64,000 nt of DNA, taken from NCBI GenBank assembly GCA_019426215.1, contig CM033408.1, forward strand, positions 24,531,953-24,595,952. The letters are read 5' to 3'. This DNA comes from Buddleja alternifolia (taxonomy: Eukaryota > Streptophyta > Magnoliopsida > Lamiales > Scrophulariaceae). The position numbers and the translations under genes are program-made. Of the stretch, positions 23,500 through 36,439 are shown one piece after another. Numbering within the stretch: position 1 is the first letter of the stretch; every line of letters begins with the position of its first letter. Below the pieces are notes generated by a model that was not told the DNA's origin, made no database searches, and saw only the letters and a program-made list of their open reading frames with translations.

Positions 23500-23890
23500 A
23501 TATATATATTTATAACAACGGATTAATTTGTTTATCTAAAAAGATAAACAAGTGTTTCATTTGCTTGTCGTCCCCTAATATGATTAATTTCATATATATA
23601 TATATATATTTATAACAACGGATTAATTTGTTTATCTAAAAAGATAAACGAGTGTTTCATTTGCTTGTCGTCCCCTAATATGATTAATTTTATATTGAAA
23701 GACATTGTTCGAGACAACCTTGTATTAGACCAACTTTTTGAAATCGGTCTGCAAATTGTAAAGCGATTATACATATATATATATATATATATATAACAAC
23801 GGATTAATTTGTTTATCTAAAAAGATAAACAAGTGTTTCATTTGCTTGTCGTCCCCTAATATGATTAATTTCATATATATATGTATAGGG
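23500..23890. repeat. Three ~83-bp repeats spaced by AT microsatellites
   Basis: Units start TATAACAACGGATTAATTTG at 23511, 23611 and 23792 and end near CCTAATATGATTAATTT. Unit 2 is followed by an extra ~90 bp (about 23690-23770). A fourth unit with the same extension lies at 25773-25935. Spacers are (AT)n runs. Confidence 0.85.
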
Positions 23891-25748
23891 TATGGATCAA
23901 ATACATCCCTAATTTTTAGGTAAGATATAAGATACAATCTAGGCCATTAAATCATTTGATCACACGGTCCATAATTAAAGTCATTATCTCGGTTTTAATA
24001 TTTAATTTAATGATGATGAGAGCATTTTAGTCTATAGGTCCAACAAACCCATGCAAATAACATGCAGTATCATAACAGAATCCCTTATTATTCGCAGTAA
24101 CAGAATCCTCTTCCATTTTTAATTATTCATTCCAATTTTTAATCCTCTTCCATTTTTAATTATTAATTATTTATCATCAATCTCAATTAATTATCAAGCT
24201 CGATTCATCATCATCGTCAAACTCAATCTTATAAACCATTATACAGTATCTTATAACACAGTATACAGTATCATATAAACCAATATACAGTATAATATAA
24301 CTCATTATACAGTGCATATAATATCTAATAAATATTATACAATAGCTAATTAATCCATTATACAATAGATAATAAACTTTATTTGATTAATCAAGTACAT
24401 ATATGCCAAGGATAATTAGATAATTTCACGAATTAGGAATAATGGAATCAAGGAGTACGTCAGTATTATTGGTCCAAGTTTCCAAGATTTAGTTACATTT
24501 ATTTCCCAACATTTTCATTATTTTAGTTCAGTTTTGTTGGGGGTTTTTGACGTTCTTTATTTAGTTCTATTTCTGCAAACTACATATTAGAGTTTTTTTC
24601 ATTAGAACATAGAGTTGGCATTAACTTGTGATCGTACATGATATTTTGCTTAAGTTACTGTAATCAAATTAATTCTGTGGCATTAGACATGCTTTTCAAA
24701 TTATTTGTAATTAATTTACATAGCTATTGTACTTGAGCTGTTTTATAGATAATCCATTTCGTTAGTCATCGTTGAGGTTTTTTATTATCATCATCAAAAT
24801 ATTGAGGCAGTATTTTCAAATCACTCTTCAGAAACCACTATTTAATGGTTTATAAGCTACTATATAATGGATTATACAGTAACTTATAAACCATTATACA
24901 GTAGCTTATAAATCATTATACAGTAAATACAATGGTGATATACAGTGTGTGATTAGTGACATACAATTAGTGATTTCAAACCATTATACAGTATCTTATA
25001 AACAACTATACGGTATGTTATAATATATTTTACAGTATCTTCTAACACATTATACAGTGTGTGTTTATACATCATGAATGGTGGATAACAACTTATATTT
25101 TTGTTGTACTGCATACATTTATACTGTATAATCTCAAATGTCTTCTCATCCTCAACTAATAATGAAATAATTTTGAGCAAAATGTGATATACACCTTTAA
25201 ATATAGGACATCCTCCCTAAAATCTCACTAAAATTCGTAGTCCCTATTCAGCACTATCACCATTTTCGCTCCATCACTTTCGCGAACAATATTCACATAC
25301 CCACACACCAATTACTGCAGAACCCGCCTCCAAACTCCATTACTACTGATCACGAAGCTCTCAAAATTCAAACCTTCTGAAGACTCACTCCCACAAGCCT
25401 ATACAAGAAATTGAGCAACACCCCTAAATTGAGCAACACCCCTACAGTATTAACGTAAGAGTTTGGATATTAATTTTGATTGAGTTAATTTTGGCAACAA
25501 GTTGAGAAATTGTAGGGGAGATTTTGTGTGTTTCAATTTGAGAGATTTTAGGGAGATTTATGTGCCTTTTTTTGGTTGTAGATGTTGTATAATGACATAA
25601 ATTTGACTATTATACCCCTGATTCAATTAGAATCAATTTTCCAGCCTGTTTTTTGCTTTCTTTTTGGACTGTTGGATTTAATGGATCCAATGATGTAGAT
25701 TGAGTCTTATATCTTATTTAATAGAAGGTTTGTATTAGATCTTGACGC
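23888..25748. mobile_element. Mutator-like non-autonomous element
   Basis: Ends GGGTATGGATC and, reverse-complemented, GCGTCAAGATC, with about 55-80 bp of related termini sharing AAGATATAAGA and CAATCT blocks. Flanks TATATGTATA and TGTATGTATA match at 9 of 10. The interior is non-coding, with repeated ATTATACAGTA-like motifs (24235-24370, 24840-25060) and a less AT-rich patch (25200-25440) that could be captured sequence. Confidence 0.65.
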
Positions 25749-25772
25749 TGTATGTATATATATATATATATT

Positions 25773-25930
25773 TATAACAACGGATTAATTTGTTTATCTA
25801 AAAAGATAAACAAGTGTTTCATTTGCTTGTCGTCCCCTAATATTATTAATTTTATATTGAAATACATTGTTCGAGACAACCTTGTATTAGACCAACTTTT
25901 TGAAATCGGTCTGCAAATTGTAACGCGATT

Positions 25931-25960
<30 letters not shown>
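25773..25960. repeat. Fourth copy of the AT-spaced repeat
   Basis: Same unit as at 23611, including the ~90-bp extension with ACATTGTTCGAGACAACC, then an (AT)n run at about 25933-25967. Its separation from units 1-3 by the Mutator-like element suggests an array split by insertion. Confidence 0.8.
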
Positions 25961-25970
<10 letters not shown>

Positions 25971-26001
25971 TTCGTTTATTAAATTTGATATCCGCATAAC
26001 T

Positions 26002-26403
26002 TACTACAAGAAAATTGAGTATTGGCAATGAAAATATATATCATGGCTTATAACCGTGGTCTATAACGATCTAAGCTCATGGTTAGATTGGCCGTGGTAG
26101 ATGTTTCATATAGCCACACTAAAGTTAGCCATGGTAAAAAAAAATGCTAACTATTTTAAGCACTAACTAGCCATGTTGGAAGAAATGTTAACCTATCATT
26201 TTTTTACCATGACTAAAAGTCATGGTCTTTACAATGAACAAAACATTGACTATGGCTATAAGTCATGGTAAATGTTTTGGCCATGCTTGCAAATACCATA
26301 GCCAAAGCCGTAGCAAAGCCGTGGTCAACTGATTTTAACCATGGCAAATGGATTTTTCACCATGGTATATTGACATGGGCAATAATTATTTTTTTTTGTA
26401 GTG
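26002..26403. mobile_element. CACTA-derived MITE with 3-bp target duplication
   Basis: Starts TACTACAAGAAAAT (first base changed from C) and ends TTTTTTTGTAGTG, the reverse of CACTACAAAA. Flanked by ACT on both sides (25999-26001, 26404-26406). Dense copies of CCATGG/GCCATGGT-like motifs in both orientations fit CACTA subterminal repeats. 402 bp, no transposase. Confidence 0.85.
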
Positions 26404-26670
26404 ACTTATCAATTTTTTCATTTCTGATAAATTGTTATTCACGAAAAACTATAAAAATGATCAACGTGAAACTAGTACAGGCTTGATAGCCACGGCAAAG
26501 ACATTGAAAATTTTATGGAAGCGAGGAAGAAGTTGCTTAGTCTATTTTATAGAGTAGTGAGAATGAAATGCTAACATTATGATTTGGAAGACTTTCTTAA
26601 TATATCTTATAATATAAATCTTTAAAAAAATGTGGGATTAGGGTTTGCTGTCCATTTTGTCCCAATCAAT

Positions 26671-26750
26671 GATATCTCTATCTCTATCTCTATCTCTATC
26701 TCCATCTCCATTTCTATTTCTATTTCTATTTCTCTATCTCTATCTCTATT
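26671..26750. repeat. (CTATCT)n hexanucleotide microsatellite
   Basis: About 80 bp of TCTATC-type repeats with a variant (TTTCTA) middle part. Confidence 0.9.
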
Positions 26751-27770
26751 ATTATAAAAATACGAGTAGTTTCTTGAAATTTTTAATATATCTAATATAT
26801 TCCTATGTGGTTCGCTTTTTTAATGGCAAAAGAATCCAATAAAAAACAATAAAAATAAATTTGAAGTGTCTAAGATGTACAATTATATTAAGAATCAACA
26901 ATGAAATTACATATAAATAATAATAAGATGTGGAGGTACATAAGATTACTCCTACTTAATTATTTACTAGAAGAACAAGATTAAAAACAAAAAACAAAAA
27001 AAGCTACATGTATGTGTATATGTATACACGTTCAACAAGAGTTCTTTTTTCTTTTCCAATTTGATTTATCATATTAAAAATTAACTTTTTATATTGTTTA
27101 AGCTCTAAACTTTTAATAATATAGACATTAATTAACTCTTTCATTATAGTGAATTATAAAATATTATACTAATGTGATATATGAGATTAAATACTTTATT
27201 ATATCATTTGTACTATATTATCATGTTATAAACTATTTGAAAATCTGAACTTCAATATTGATAGTTTAAGAATTTTTTATATACTTTCACCATGAAATAC
27301 ATAGATGGATTGTTTGAAATTTGTATATCTAATTTTATATTTAGTTAACTATCAGTACACTTTCATGATAGATTACATATATTTAATTATTGACTCAATA
27401 ATTTTAGAAAAAAATTATATTAATTCAAATAATTTTATTTCTAAAACTCAGTAGGGTAAATATCATCATAATGGCTGTCAGTATTTATCATTGTTAATAT
27501 CTCATATATTAATTTGGACATTTCTTTAAAGATATATGTTTATTATGTCAAAAAATGATTAATAAATTATAATTATGATAGCTTACTATTTGAAAAGTTA
27601 ATCATATATATAATATAAAATTTTAAATATCACGCAATCACAATTGCAAAAATCAAAGAATTAATGAGCTTCTAAATTTAATTTTATCTTTTTTTACATT
27701 TTCAATTTGATTTACATAAAAAATGAGGTTTTCAATTAAAATAGATTCATAGATATTGGTCAATCTGCCG
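26751..27770. other. AT-rich intergenic DNA, nothing recognised
   Basis: Very AT-rich, with no long ORF, no terminal repeats and no RNA-gene signature that I can see. Confidence 0.5.
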
Positions 27771-27967
27771 ATAAAATCTAGCTCTACCGACAAATCTGAG
27801 GCCCCAAAATATTAGAGGTCATGGGTTCGAGTCCCACTGAATGCGTGTGTGATTTTCTCTACTTTAATTGTAGCTGTTAGATAATTGTAGTAGTTGTTAG
27901 CTATTTGTAATTTATTGCAAGTTGATATTCATGACATGTATCATGTAATCAATTCATTCAAAAAAAT
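27771..27967 (+). mobile_element. SINE (family A)
   Basis: An A-box-like TAGCTCTACCGAC at about 27779, a near-consensus B-box GGTTCGAGTCC (27824-27834), a body of ~120 bp and an A-tail (27960-27967). Its 3' part (CATGTAATCAATTCATTCAAAA) resembles the end of the element at 34432-34650. Start approximate; target duplication not convincing. Confidence 0.6.
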
Positions 27968-29351
27968 AAGATAGTGATTAATCTAATTTGATGCTTTATG
28001 AGTTGGTTAAATAATCTTTTCAAATAAAATTATTTAAACCAAACTTGCATCCATTTAAATAAAAAGATATTAAAATTGATACTTATAATTAGAAAACTAG
28101 GACAAAACATCCTAGATAGATGACTTATTAGTAGTTAATAAACATTAATAAAAGTAAACTAACGTGCTTATTTAATTATGAAAGAATAATTTTCTATGAT
28201 ATTTGTGCTTTAAATTGTAAATTTTAAATTTATTGAGCATTTAATTTAACATCTAAAATATTTATCTCCTAAGGTACATACTTATTGAGAACATGTACTT
28301 TTCCATATTATACTGAAGTTAAACAAATATTTGATAATATAATTCATATTAAGTAATCACATCAATTTGATAAGTTTCACATCCGTACAAAATATAACAT
28401 ATCAAATCAGTAGTACATATTAATATATTTTGGCTGTGAAAATTAAACAAACTCAAAAGACTCATAAACGATTATGCGACTAATAGTTGTTCAAGATATT
28501 TACATACTGAGTTCGTTGAGAAAATGAGTTTAAGGTAGTGTTTAGAAGAAAATTTAATAATTTAATAGAAGAAAAACAACAACAACAACAACAATCATTT
28601 ATTGAACGCAAATAGATAACTGATATTCATGAAGATAAATGAAAAAAAAACTCTTATCAAACAAAGTCAAAAGCAACATCAAGAGTCATCGAGATAAACT
28701 GAGAAAATTTATACAAACTTAATAGTTTATGTAGTACGAATTTGCTTGGTTGTATTATAGTTTAGGTTTTTTGAATGTTCAATAGCTTTACTCAAAAATT
28801 TATATTAATCGATGTTTTCTCATTTATTGCCTTCAAATATTTTAAATGTTCACTTGATCGGTTATAGTTTTGCATGGTTTCATAAAGCTTATATATTATA
28901 GTAAATATTATGAAACTAAATCATTAGTGTTAGCAAAAGGCTATTCATTTAAAATATGGCTAACGCCTTTCTTTAGGAAAAAAAATGCTATGAATGAAAT
29001 CCAAAATATGATGACAGGAAAAATCACGTTAATAAACAAAAATATTCTACATTATGTTTTATATTTTTTCTCTTGCATTAGCTTTATACACAATATACAC
29101 ATCTTTTAGTTCTACTACATTTCTATCTGTAAAATGTAATTTTATAAATGAAAAACATATATTTCCACAGTATCAAAACAACAAAAAGGAAAATATTATC
29201 CAATCCAAGTGACATCGTACTTTGATTTGGCAAATATACTAATTCGGGTTCAAAACAAAGACATGTCGATGATCTTGTAAATAAATATGTTGAGGTTGCT
29301 TTAAAGAATAGAAAAGGCCAAAAAAATAAATTGAAAAGACTACATAAAATA
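27968..29351. other. AT-rich intergenic DNA with an (AAC)n microsatellite
   Basis: Only (AAC)n at 28575-28594 stands out. The 79-codon ORF at 28870-29109 has no recognisable motif and low-complexity composition; I do not call it a gene. Confidence 0.5.
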
Positions 29352-29499
29352 TGGACCGGGAGTATTGCTCCCTGTTTATTTTTCACCACATAAACACTTA
29401 GAGTGGAGTGATTTACACAGGGGTAGGTGGGTGTGAAAACCATCACACTCATTGTGAATGTGTAGTATAAAATAAACCGGGAGCAACACTCCCGGTCCA
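29352..29499. mobile_element. Small foldback MITE
   Basis: 148 bp with inverted ends TGGACCGGGAGTATTGCTCCC and TGGACCGGGAGTGTTGCTCCC (reverse complement). Each arm also holds its own palindrome GGGAG...CTCCC, so each end can fold separately. No duplication can be read. The overlapping 156-codon - strand ORF is a shadow of this and flanking DNA. Confidence 0.65.
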
Positions 29500-29934
29500 C
29501 CGTAGAATTTTCCAAAATGAAGATATAATTGTGAGACAAGGAAGTCAAAGAAAGAAAATAAGAGAGTATATGTGATTCATAGAAAGTAAACAAGAGAAGG
29601 AATAACTAAAGTATGAATTTGGATAAGAATTTATTTATTTCCATTATTTGTAGGTTTCAATCTTCAATAAAATTAATTCTTTTACGTATGAATTTAGTCT
29701 TCGTGTCAATCAATTTTTACTATTTCAAATATATTGATTTATTGAATAATGGTTCAATAATTAGTTAAATGATTATTTAAGTTTTGAATAAATAAAATTT
29801 TTGAATTATTAAACAATATTTATATAAATAAATCGCTTTAACTAGATTGTATAATTCATGTACAACGTATGTGTTCTTTACTAGTTAAAAGAAAATATGC
29901 TACTTAAATTTGGTGGTTGCATGAATTTTCATCC

Positions 29935-29966
<32 letters not shown>

Positions 29967-31638
29967 CACTTCTATCTCTATCCAATGATTAAAAAATTGC
30001 AAACAGTATGTTAACAAGGGAGGTTTTGGATGTATTAAATCATTAATAATATTGTCTAACGTAATTTCCGGACACTAACAACCACACATACGTCGACAAT
30101 CAACGTCTCTAAAAACGCTTATTCGATTATAATAGTCTAATTGTCGGATCATTTTTTCTAATGTCCAAAATTTGATCAGAATTCCAAATAATCAGATAAT
30201 CATTTATATATATGATGAACTATATGTGAAAATATACTCCATCATACATAATGAGTTTGATTATATAGGGACTTAATTGGAATAACTCACATGTGTGTAA
30301 CGTGAAAAGTCATCGATGATATTATTCGATGTAACTTAATTATTATACATGCATGCATTCGTAGTTAATTGTTAATAATGTAATTTAAGTAAAATTTTAG
30401 TACTAGCTACTTTACTTGTTAAAGTTGATATTTATACAAAGTTCAAAAATTTGTCACTTAATACATGCAATTTTTATATCATTAAAAAACAATTTATCAC
30501 TCATACTTTTAGCAATAAAATATTTCAGTGATTAAGATAGAGTGACTGAAGCCGGCAGTAGGATCAGTATTGGGATATGATTACAAGCTAAGACTGTTGT
30601 ACATTGATAATTGGATATGCTTTTGTTAATTAAAAATTAAAGTAGTATTTTTTTCATTTTCCGTTAATTGATAAAACATATCCGAGCTATTATCTTGACT
30701 GGTATGAAGCTTATATTAATTCATGAAACAAATAAATTTATTTGCAACCCGAACGCAACCAACCATGTTAGACTTCAAAGCAACCAACCAATGTTTCCAA
30801 TATACGTTACAAGGCTCATGTTCGGTATAATCTGAACTCTTGATATACGTTAGACTCGATTTTTCACATTATTTAAATAGACAACTCTTATTTTGAGTGC
30901 AATCTGTAATCACCAACCTCCAAATCGTACTCGACTCAAGTCTCAACTGAATTGGATCGTCCTTGTACCAAAAAACAACCCAAATCAAAGCGTATAATTC
31001 ATGAAACAAATATATTCATTTAATTTGCAACCCGAACGCAACCAACCAACACCTAATTGATCCAAACGAAATACTATCTTACAATCAAAAATATAAAATT
31101 CTTATCTTTAACTATTATTATTAATATATTGATGGATAGGATCCATAATTACAATTGAGTATATCTAACGCAAGTAGCCCACTTAAACTATTTATTTAGT
31201 ATTAATTAGCAACGATATTGTTAGTGATAAGAAGAAAAGATATCGAGTGTCTGAAGCTCAATCTCTCGAATAATTGTCCAATTAAATGTGGATGGGTCCT
31301 CTCTTAATTTGAATTGAATCTAGATAATTCAGATATAAGGGGCATTACATCATAGATCATCTAGATAAATTTGTTTTTGATAGTTCTTCGGTTAACATGC
31401 ATAAGGCGTATTATAATTAATAAATGTCAAAATTAGATCTGTCAATTGGGAGAGTAATATTCATATTTAGACTTAAAACATACACGTTGCTGTTAATTTG
31501 GACGAGTTTGATTAATTGGTGCGGTCTTTCTAAACACCTTGATACTAACAAGCTTCGAAGAAAGAAATATTCAATAGTGGTTAGAATCCATTGATGAGTG
31601 TAACCACTACAAGTTTCTATCTTATTCTAATCTTACAT

Positions 31639-31672
<34 letters not shown>

Positions 31673-32509
31673 TAATTGAATTTCGCTTTCAATGGATTTT
31701 AAGCACATATATAATAGCGATAAGCTGCAGAGTGATTCTACTGAGACCTGGATTCTGAAATCCAAATCTAAGTATAATTATATTTATTTGTGTGGTAGAT
31801 TTAAATAGGTCCCTCTGACTGCGCATAAATTTGTGGTTGTTCTATGATTCGAGTCCAGTTATGGCCACGCCAGAAACAACCACGTGACAAGTAACAATAC
31901 GATTGTGATATACTGATTCGATGAAACTCTAAACTTTGACTAATCATGTGACGAGTTTAAATTTACACATAGTAGGTGTACAATGCCGTTATATCATGTT
32001 TTCTTAGCACAAATTTATAGTTGGAAATTGGTTTATTAACTTGAAATTTTGGTCTAAATTAAATTTGACAAATTATTTAAATGGGTCTCATACGGCGTTT
32101 GTTCAATCTCTTCCGCATAATCTAATTTACTCTGAAAAATATATGAACTTCTTGTAATTAATTACTCAAAATCAATTTCAAACTAATGAGGAATTTATAT
32201 ATCATGAGTCGTTTGGAACTTTGGATAAAGCATATATACTTTTGAAATTTGTGGAAATATGAAAAGATAAGTAGCTTCCTCCGCCACGTTGAAATTTGAA
32301 ATTATTTTGGACCACTTAATGTAGTGGAATTGTGATAGTTTGGTTTAGGCCCAAAGGAGTGCCAAAGCCTTTTTTTGGGCTCAGGGCGATACATACAGTC
32401 AATGGTCGTGATTATATGGAGAATCGATGTTTGATATTTCCGATCGATTGTCTTCCATCTGCGACAGACACCTCTTCCAAATTATTAATTCTAATCACAC
32501 AATTTTTCT
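29500..32509. other. AT-rich intergenic DNA with small repeats
   Basis: (AT)n(GT)n at 29938-29966 and (AT)n at 31640-31670. A ~50-bp direct repeat (CATGAAACAAATA...GCAACCCGAACGCAACC) at 30721-30766 and 30999-31047, probably a remnant of an older element. No gene is seen. Confidence 0.55.
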
Positions 32510-32518
32510 AATTATAAA

Positions 32519-33125
32519 GGGAAAATTACAACAATAGCTACGTAATTATACAAACTTATCATTTTATAATTTAAATTATAAATACCTAACCCACTATAAT
32601 TGAAAATTACATTTACACCCCCCCCCCCTTGAAACCGTTGGTCATTGGTCAAACAATACTAAATGACATTTTTGCTTTTCACTTAAATCATTTAAAAAAA
32701 AAATGGAATAATATTTTTGTTACGATCATAGCCCTCTTATAATATGTAATTACCAAAAAAACTCCTCTTGTTTTTTAAATTACCAACACCCCCTACAGGA
32801 GGCTAATTATAAGGTTTTTTGGGGTTAAATTGTTAAAATTATTTAATACATAGGGGGTGATTGTAAGAAGTGCATTATAACAGGAGATGTTTGTGTAATT
32901 TCAAAAATATAACAGGGGAAGTTGGTGTAATTCTTCCTAAATGACATTTGGATAGGGGCATTTTTGGAAGTTCATATGATGACATCATCAAAAAACTAAT
33001 CTTGGTGGGGGGGGGGTGTCAATGTAATTTTCAATTATAGTGGGTTAGATTTTATAATTTCAATTATAAAAGGGTAAATTTGTGTAATTACATATTATAT
33101 CAGTGGGTGTTGATGTAATTTTCCC
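32519..33125. mobile_element. Inverted-repeat MITE with 9-bp target duplication
   Basis: GGGAAAATTACA at both ends with arms of ~110 bp that include a C-run (left) and G-run (right). Flanks AATTATAAA (32510-32518) and AATTATAAC (33126-33134) match at 8 of 9. Mutator-type by duplication length. Confidence 0.85.
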
Positions 33126-33134
33126 AATTATAAC

Positions 33135-34431
33135 TACTCCCTTCATAATTCGATTTCATCCATTCCAAACCCAAGCATTTTTTGTGATCTGCATTCAAAT
33201 ATTCAAATAATATTCTATGCGTTTCTAGTCGTGTCTTTCAAGAGAATTCATAAATATTCGTCGTTTTTGACACTTATATTGTTATTATTTCAAAATAAAA
33301 TTCATTGTATTTTGGGACACAGCAAACAAAGAATCTCTACCAATTGCCGTCCTAAAAATACCCCGGCCAAAGACAAACTTCTCCCATAATTAATTGAAAG
33401 TTGGAAACATTTGCAACTTGTTTAAATTGATAATTAGAGTCTAAGTAGTACTAATTGCTAATTGAAATTAAATATGAGACATATGGACCATAAGGAATCA
33501 ATCTCAAATTTTGATTTACAAAGCAATAGACCAAACCATAAAGCAAGTACCCAAAAGGTATATTCTATGCTAGACCGAGACCATTGATCTCGGTCTAGTG
33601 TACACAAAAGCAGGATTGCCTTATATGAATAGGTCACCTTTCCATCCCTTTTCAATTTCCTTTTCTTTTTCTCAAAAATTGGCAAATATTTTAAATTTGT
33701 AAATCTACATTATCTGATAAAGCTGATGTAAGAAGTAGTCAGATAAGATACCTTTTGATTCATAACAGAAGGAATAGATTTGATAGATAAGGCAGCCACA
33801 TGGAAGATCCCTTTAAATTTTCATTTTATAGCCAAATATGATGTTAGTAGGGTCACATAGATGATATAATATATATGAAATTAGAAAGGTGAAAAAGCAG
33901 AGAGATTCTTCAACAAAGGACAAAGCTGTGTCATATACTTTATAATATTTTGCATGCAAAAAGAGTCCATATTTCCATAAATCCAGCCGTAATATTGCAC
34001 ATTGTGCACATTTATTTATATTTCTGTTTTTCATTTTACTTTTAGAATATCGATAATAATATGTCATAAGGGTCACGGTCCGGATCTTTTATTCGTCTCA
34101 TTTCTTAGTTTATTTTCTTATATGCATGTCACTCGTACAAATCTCTTCCCTAAATATTCCAAGTTGATGTAAATTATATACACATTATGTGCAATTAACT
34201 AATTGGAATAGGAGTTAGAACGCATTTAATGGTCTTGTATGGAAATTGGGAAGTGTTAAAATGGTAGTGAGAGTGAAAGGAATTGGTCACTCTTGTGCAT
34301 CTTGGAAATTATCCTTTTGCACATTACAATTTGAGAGTGATAGAGATGTATAAATATCTTGACATTTCAAAGAAGATGGCATTAAGTGACTAGAGAAAAG
34401 CCTATATTTGAATTATCCGTAAAAGATCAAT
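33135..34431. other. Intergenic DNA with a short perfect-stem hairpin
   Basis: 33570-33598 forms a hairpin with an 11-bp stem CTAGACCGAGA and a 7-base centre. Two - strand ORFs of 75 and 87 codons (33458-33685, 33813-34076) have no family resemblance I recognise. Nothing else is supported. Confidence 0.5.
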
Positions 34432-34650
34432 GAGATCTAGCTCAATTGGTGAACTGAGACCTCATGCATGCATGATCGACTAAGAATTTCTGAATTTTAA
34501 TCCCATTAGTGAAAAATGTGTGATAATTATTTGATTTAATAATATCCTTTTATTGTTATTATTTGTTAAAGATTGATTTTGATGATTATATTGAATGATA
34601 ATTGTGGTGTAATGATAATAGATACATGTGATCGATTCATTTAAAAAAAA
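34432..34650 (+). mobile_element. SINE (family A, diverged)
   Basis: A-box TAGCTCAATTGGTGA (34438-34452), an eroded B-box near 34489-34503, and a 3' end GATCGATTCATTTAAAAAAA with A-tail at 34643-34650. Its end resembles that of the SINE at 27771-27967. Start approximate. Confidence 0.6.
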
Positions 34651-36170
34651 TAGTGAAATGTTATTAATTTTTCACTTTTTGTTAGTTATAGAGGTACAAT
34701 AAAACTTGTCTTATTACAAATATAGTCCCATCTTCATAAACTTTCAAAAAACAAAAAAATTCATGCACTGCAATTAATTAACATTATCAATTTTAAAGGA
34801 TTTCAAGAGATAATATATATGCAAACAAAATTTTAAATGTGTCTCATCCCTTTTTTTAATTATTTATTTGTATATCAAGTGTCACATCATTTAATTAGTC
34901 ATACAAGTGGTATGCATATAAATAACTAAAATTGGAGATAATACACCATTTGAAATAAATGATCCAAACTGAGAAATTTATGGGACGTTTGGTAAGGTTT
35001 TTCAAATGTCTATCGGTTGGATTTTATTTAAAATAAATATTTTTTAAGTATTTGGATGAATCAAAATTATAAGACTTATAAGTTCATCCAAATGCTTTCT
35101 TAAGTAAAGATTAAGTCGATCTTGATTATCAAAAAGTTTACGGCTTATAAATTACCAAATACTTTCTTAATTAAAGCTTAAGTTTATGTTGATTATCAAA
35201 AAGTTTAAGGCAGACACACAATATGTACATACTATCCTAGTGCTTTAGCTTTCTATGCTAAAGAATGGCTCCTCCAATAACCACCGTGCCTTTGCCATTC
35301 CTATTGAAACCACATGCTCTCTAGAGATAAGCTTCATCCTCTTCACCAGAGCTTATCAAAAGAATTTAAAAGCCGCCCAAATCAACTGCACCGCACCAAC
35401 TTTATCAAATTTTATATAAACAGCCGGTTTTAAAATCAAATAAAAATCGCACCAATATTGGTTTGATTTTAATTCTACTTTTAAGAAAACGCACCGAACC
35501 ACCTACATAAATATATAAGTATATGTGTATTTATATATATATATATATATCAAATATTAGAATTTAATTATTATATTTTCTATTCCTAATAATACTTGAT
35601 AGTACGTTTTGAACCAATCTAGTTATCAACAGCCATACACGTTATACATGAATTATAAAAATGAATTTGTACGTGATGATCCTTGTGATGATGATTTAAC
35701 ACATTAAGTTCATGATTTAGAGTTCTTTGAAGGATTCAAGTATAAACTACTTATAATGTGGTCTGACTATTATAATTATAAGAACGGGTTTGTATGTTTT
35801 GTATCTACCATCAATTGTCTATAAAGGAGTTGTTCTTGTATCTCTTTCTTGATGGTTTTAGTGGTAAAATAGAGTTTGCGTTAATTTCTATCTACTAATT
35901 TGGATCTTATATTTTATTAATTTATAGTCACAACTTTAATGAGTTTAGTTACAGTTTTTACAAGTTTTTGCATTGGAGGGTTCAATGAAATAGGGGATTG
36001 ATTTAGTTTATTAACATTTCAAGATACAATTCTAATTTTTTAGCTAATTTAAATCAATTTAAAATCGCTAACCGCATCTAGCTGCACAAAATCGCACAAG
36101 TAATTTTGAATCTCAAAACCGCAATTTGAAATTAATATTTACCAAAACCGTATTTAGCAATTCGATTTGA
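34651..36170. other. Intergenic DNA with probable old DNA-transposon remnants
   Basis: 34980 begins TGGGACGTTTGGTAAGG, a Tourist-like terminus, but no matching second end is found. 35370-36165 is rich in AACCGCA/ACCGCACCAA motifs at both ends with an AT-rich middle, like the hAT elements elsewhere here, but its termini are not readable. Confidence 0.4.
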
Positions 36171-36439
36171 GAATAGGTAAAAAATTTGGTTGATCTTGCC
36201 CAATACCTCTCACAAATAGGTCATAATAGGGTTGCATATGTTCGCGAGGTGCGGTGCCTCGCAGCTGCTCGTCAATAGTCTGTGAATTAATCACCCTTAG
36301 GTGAAAGATGTGAAAGTTCATGATATTTATTTGAATATTACAACTGGAGTTGCAAGTCATTGAATGAAAATATGATAATGTCATAAAATGCACTGCTGAC
36401 ATCATCATATGTAGTCAAACAGTTCACAGAATCATCTAA

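Noticed and set aside
23500..25960. CRISPR-like array of spaced repeats
   Set aside because: Repeats are ~83 bp with AT microsatellite spacers in a plant nuclear context; no cas genes and no unique spacers.
29123..29593. 156-codon ORF on the - strand
   Set aside because: Spans a foldback MITE and flanking AT-rich DNA; composition is low-complexity and no domain is seen.
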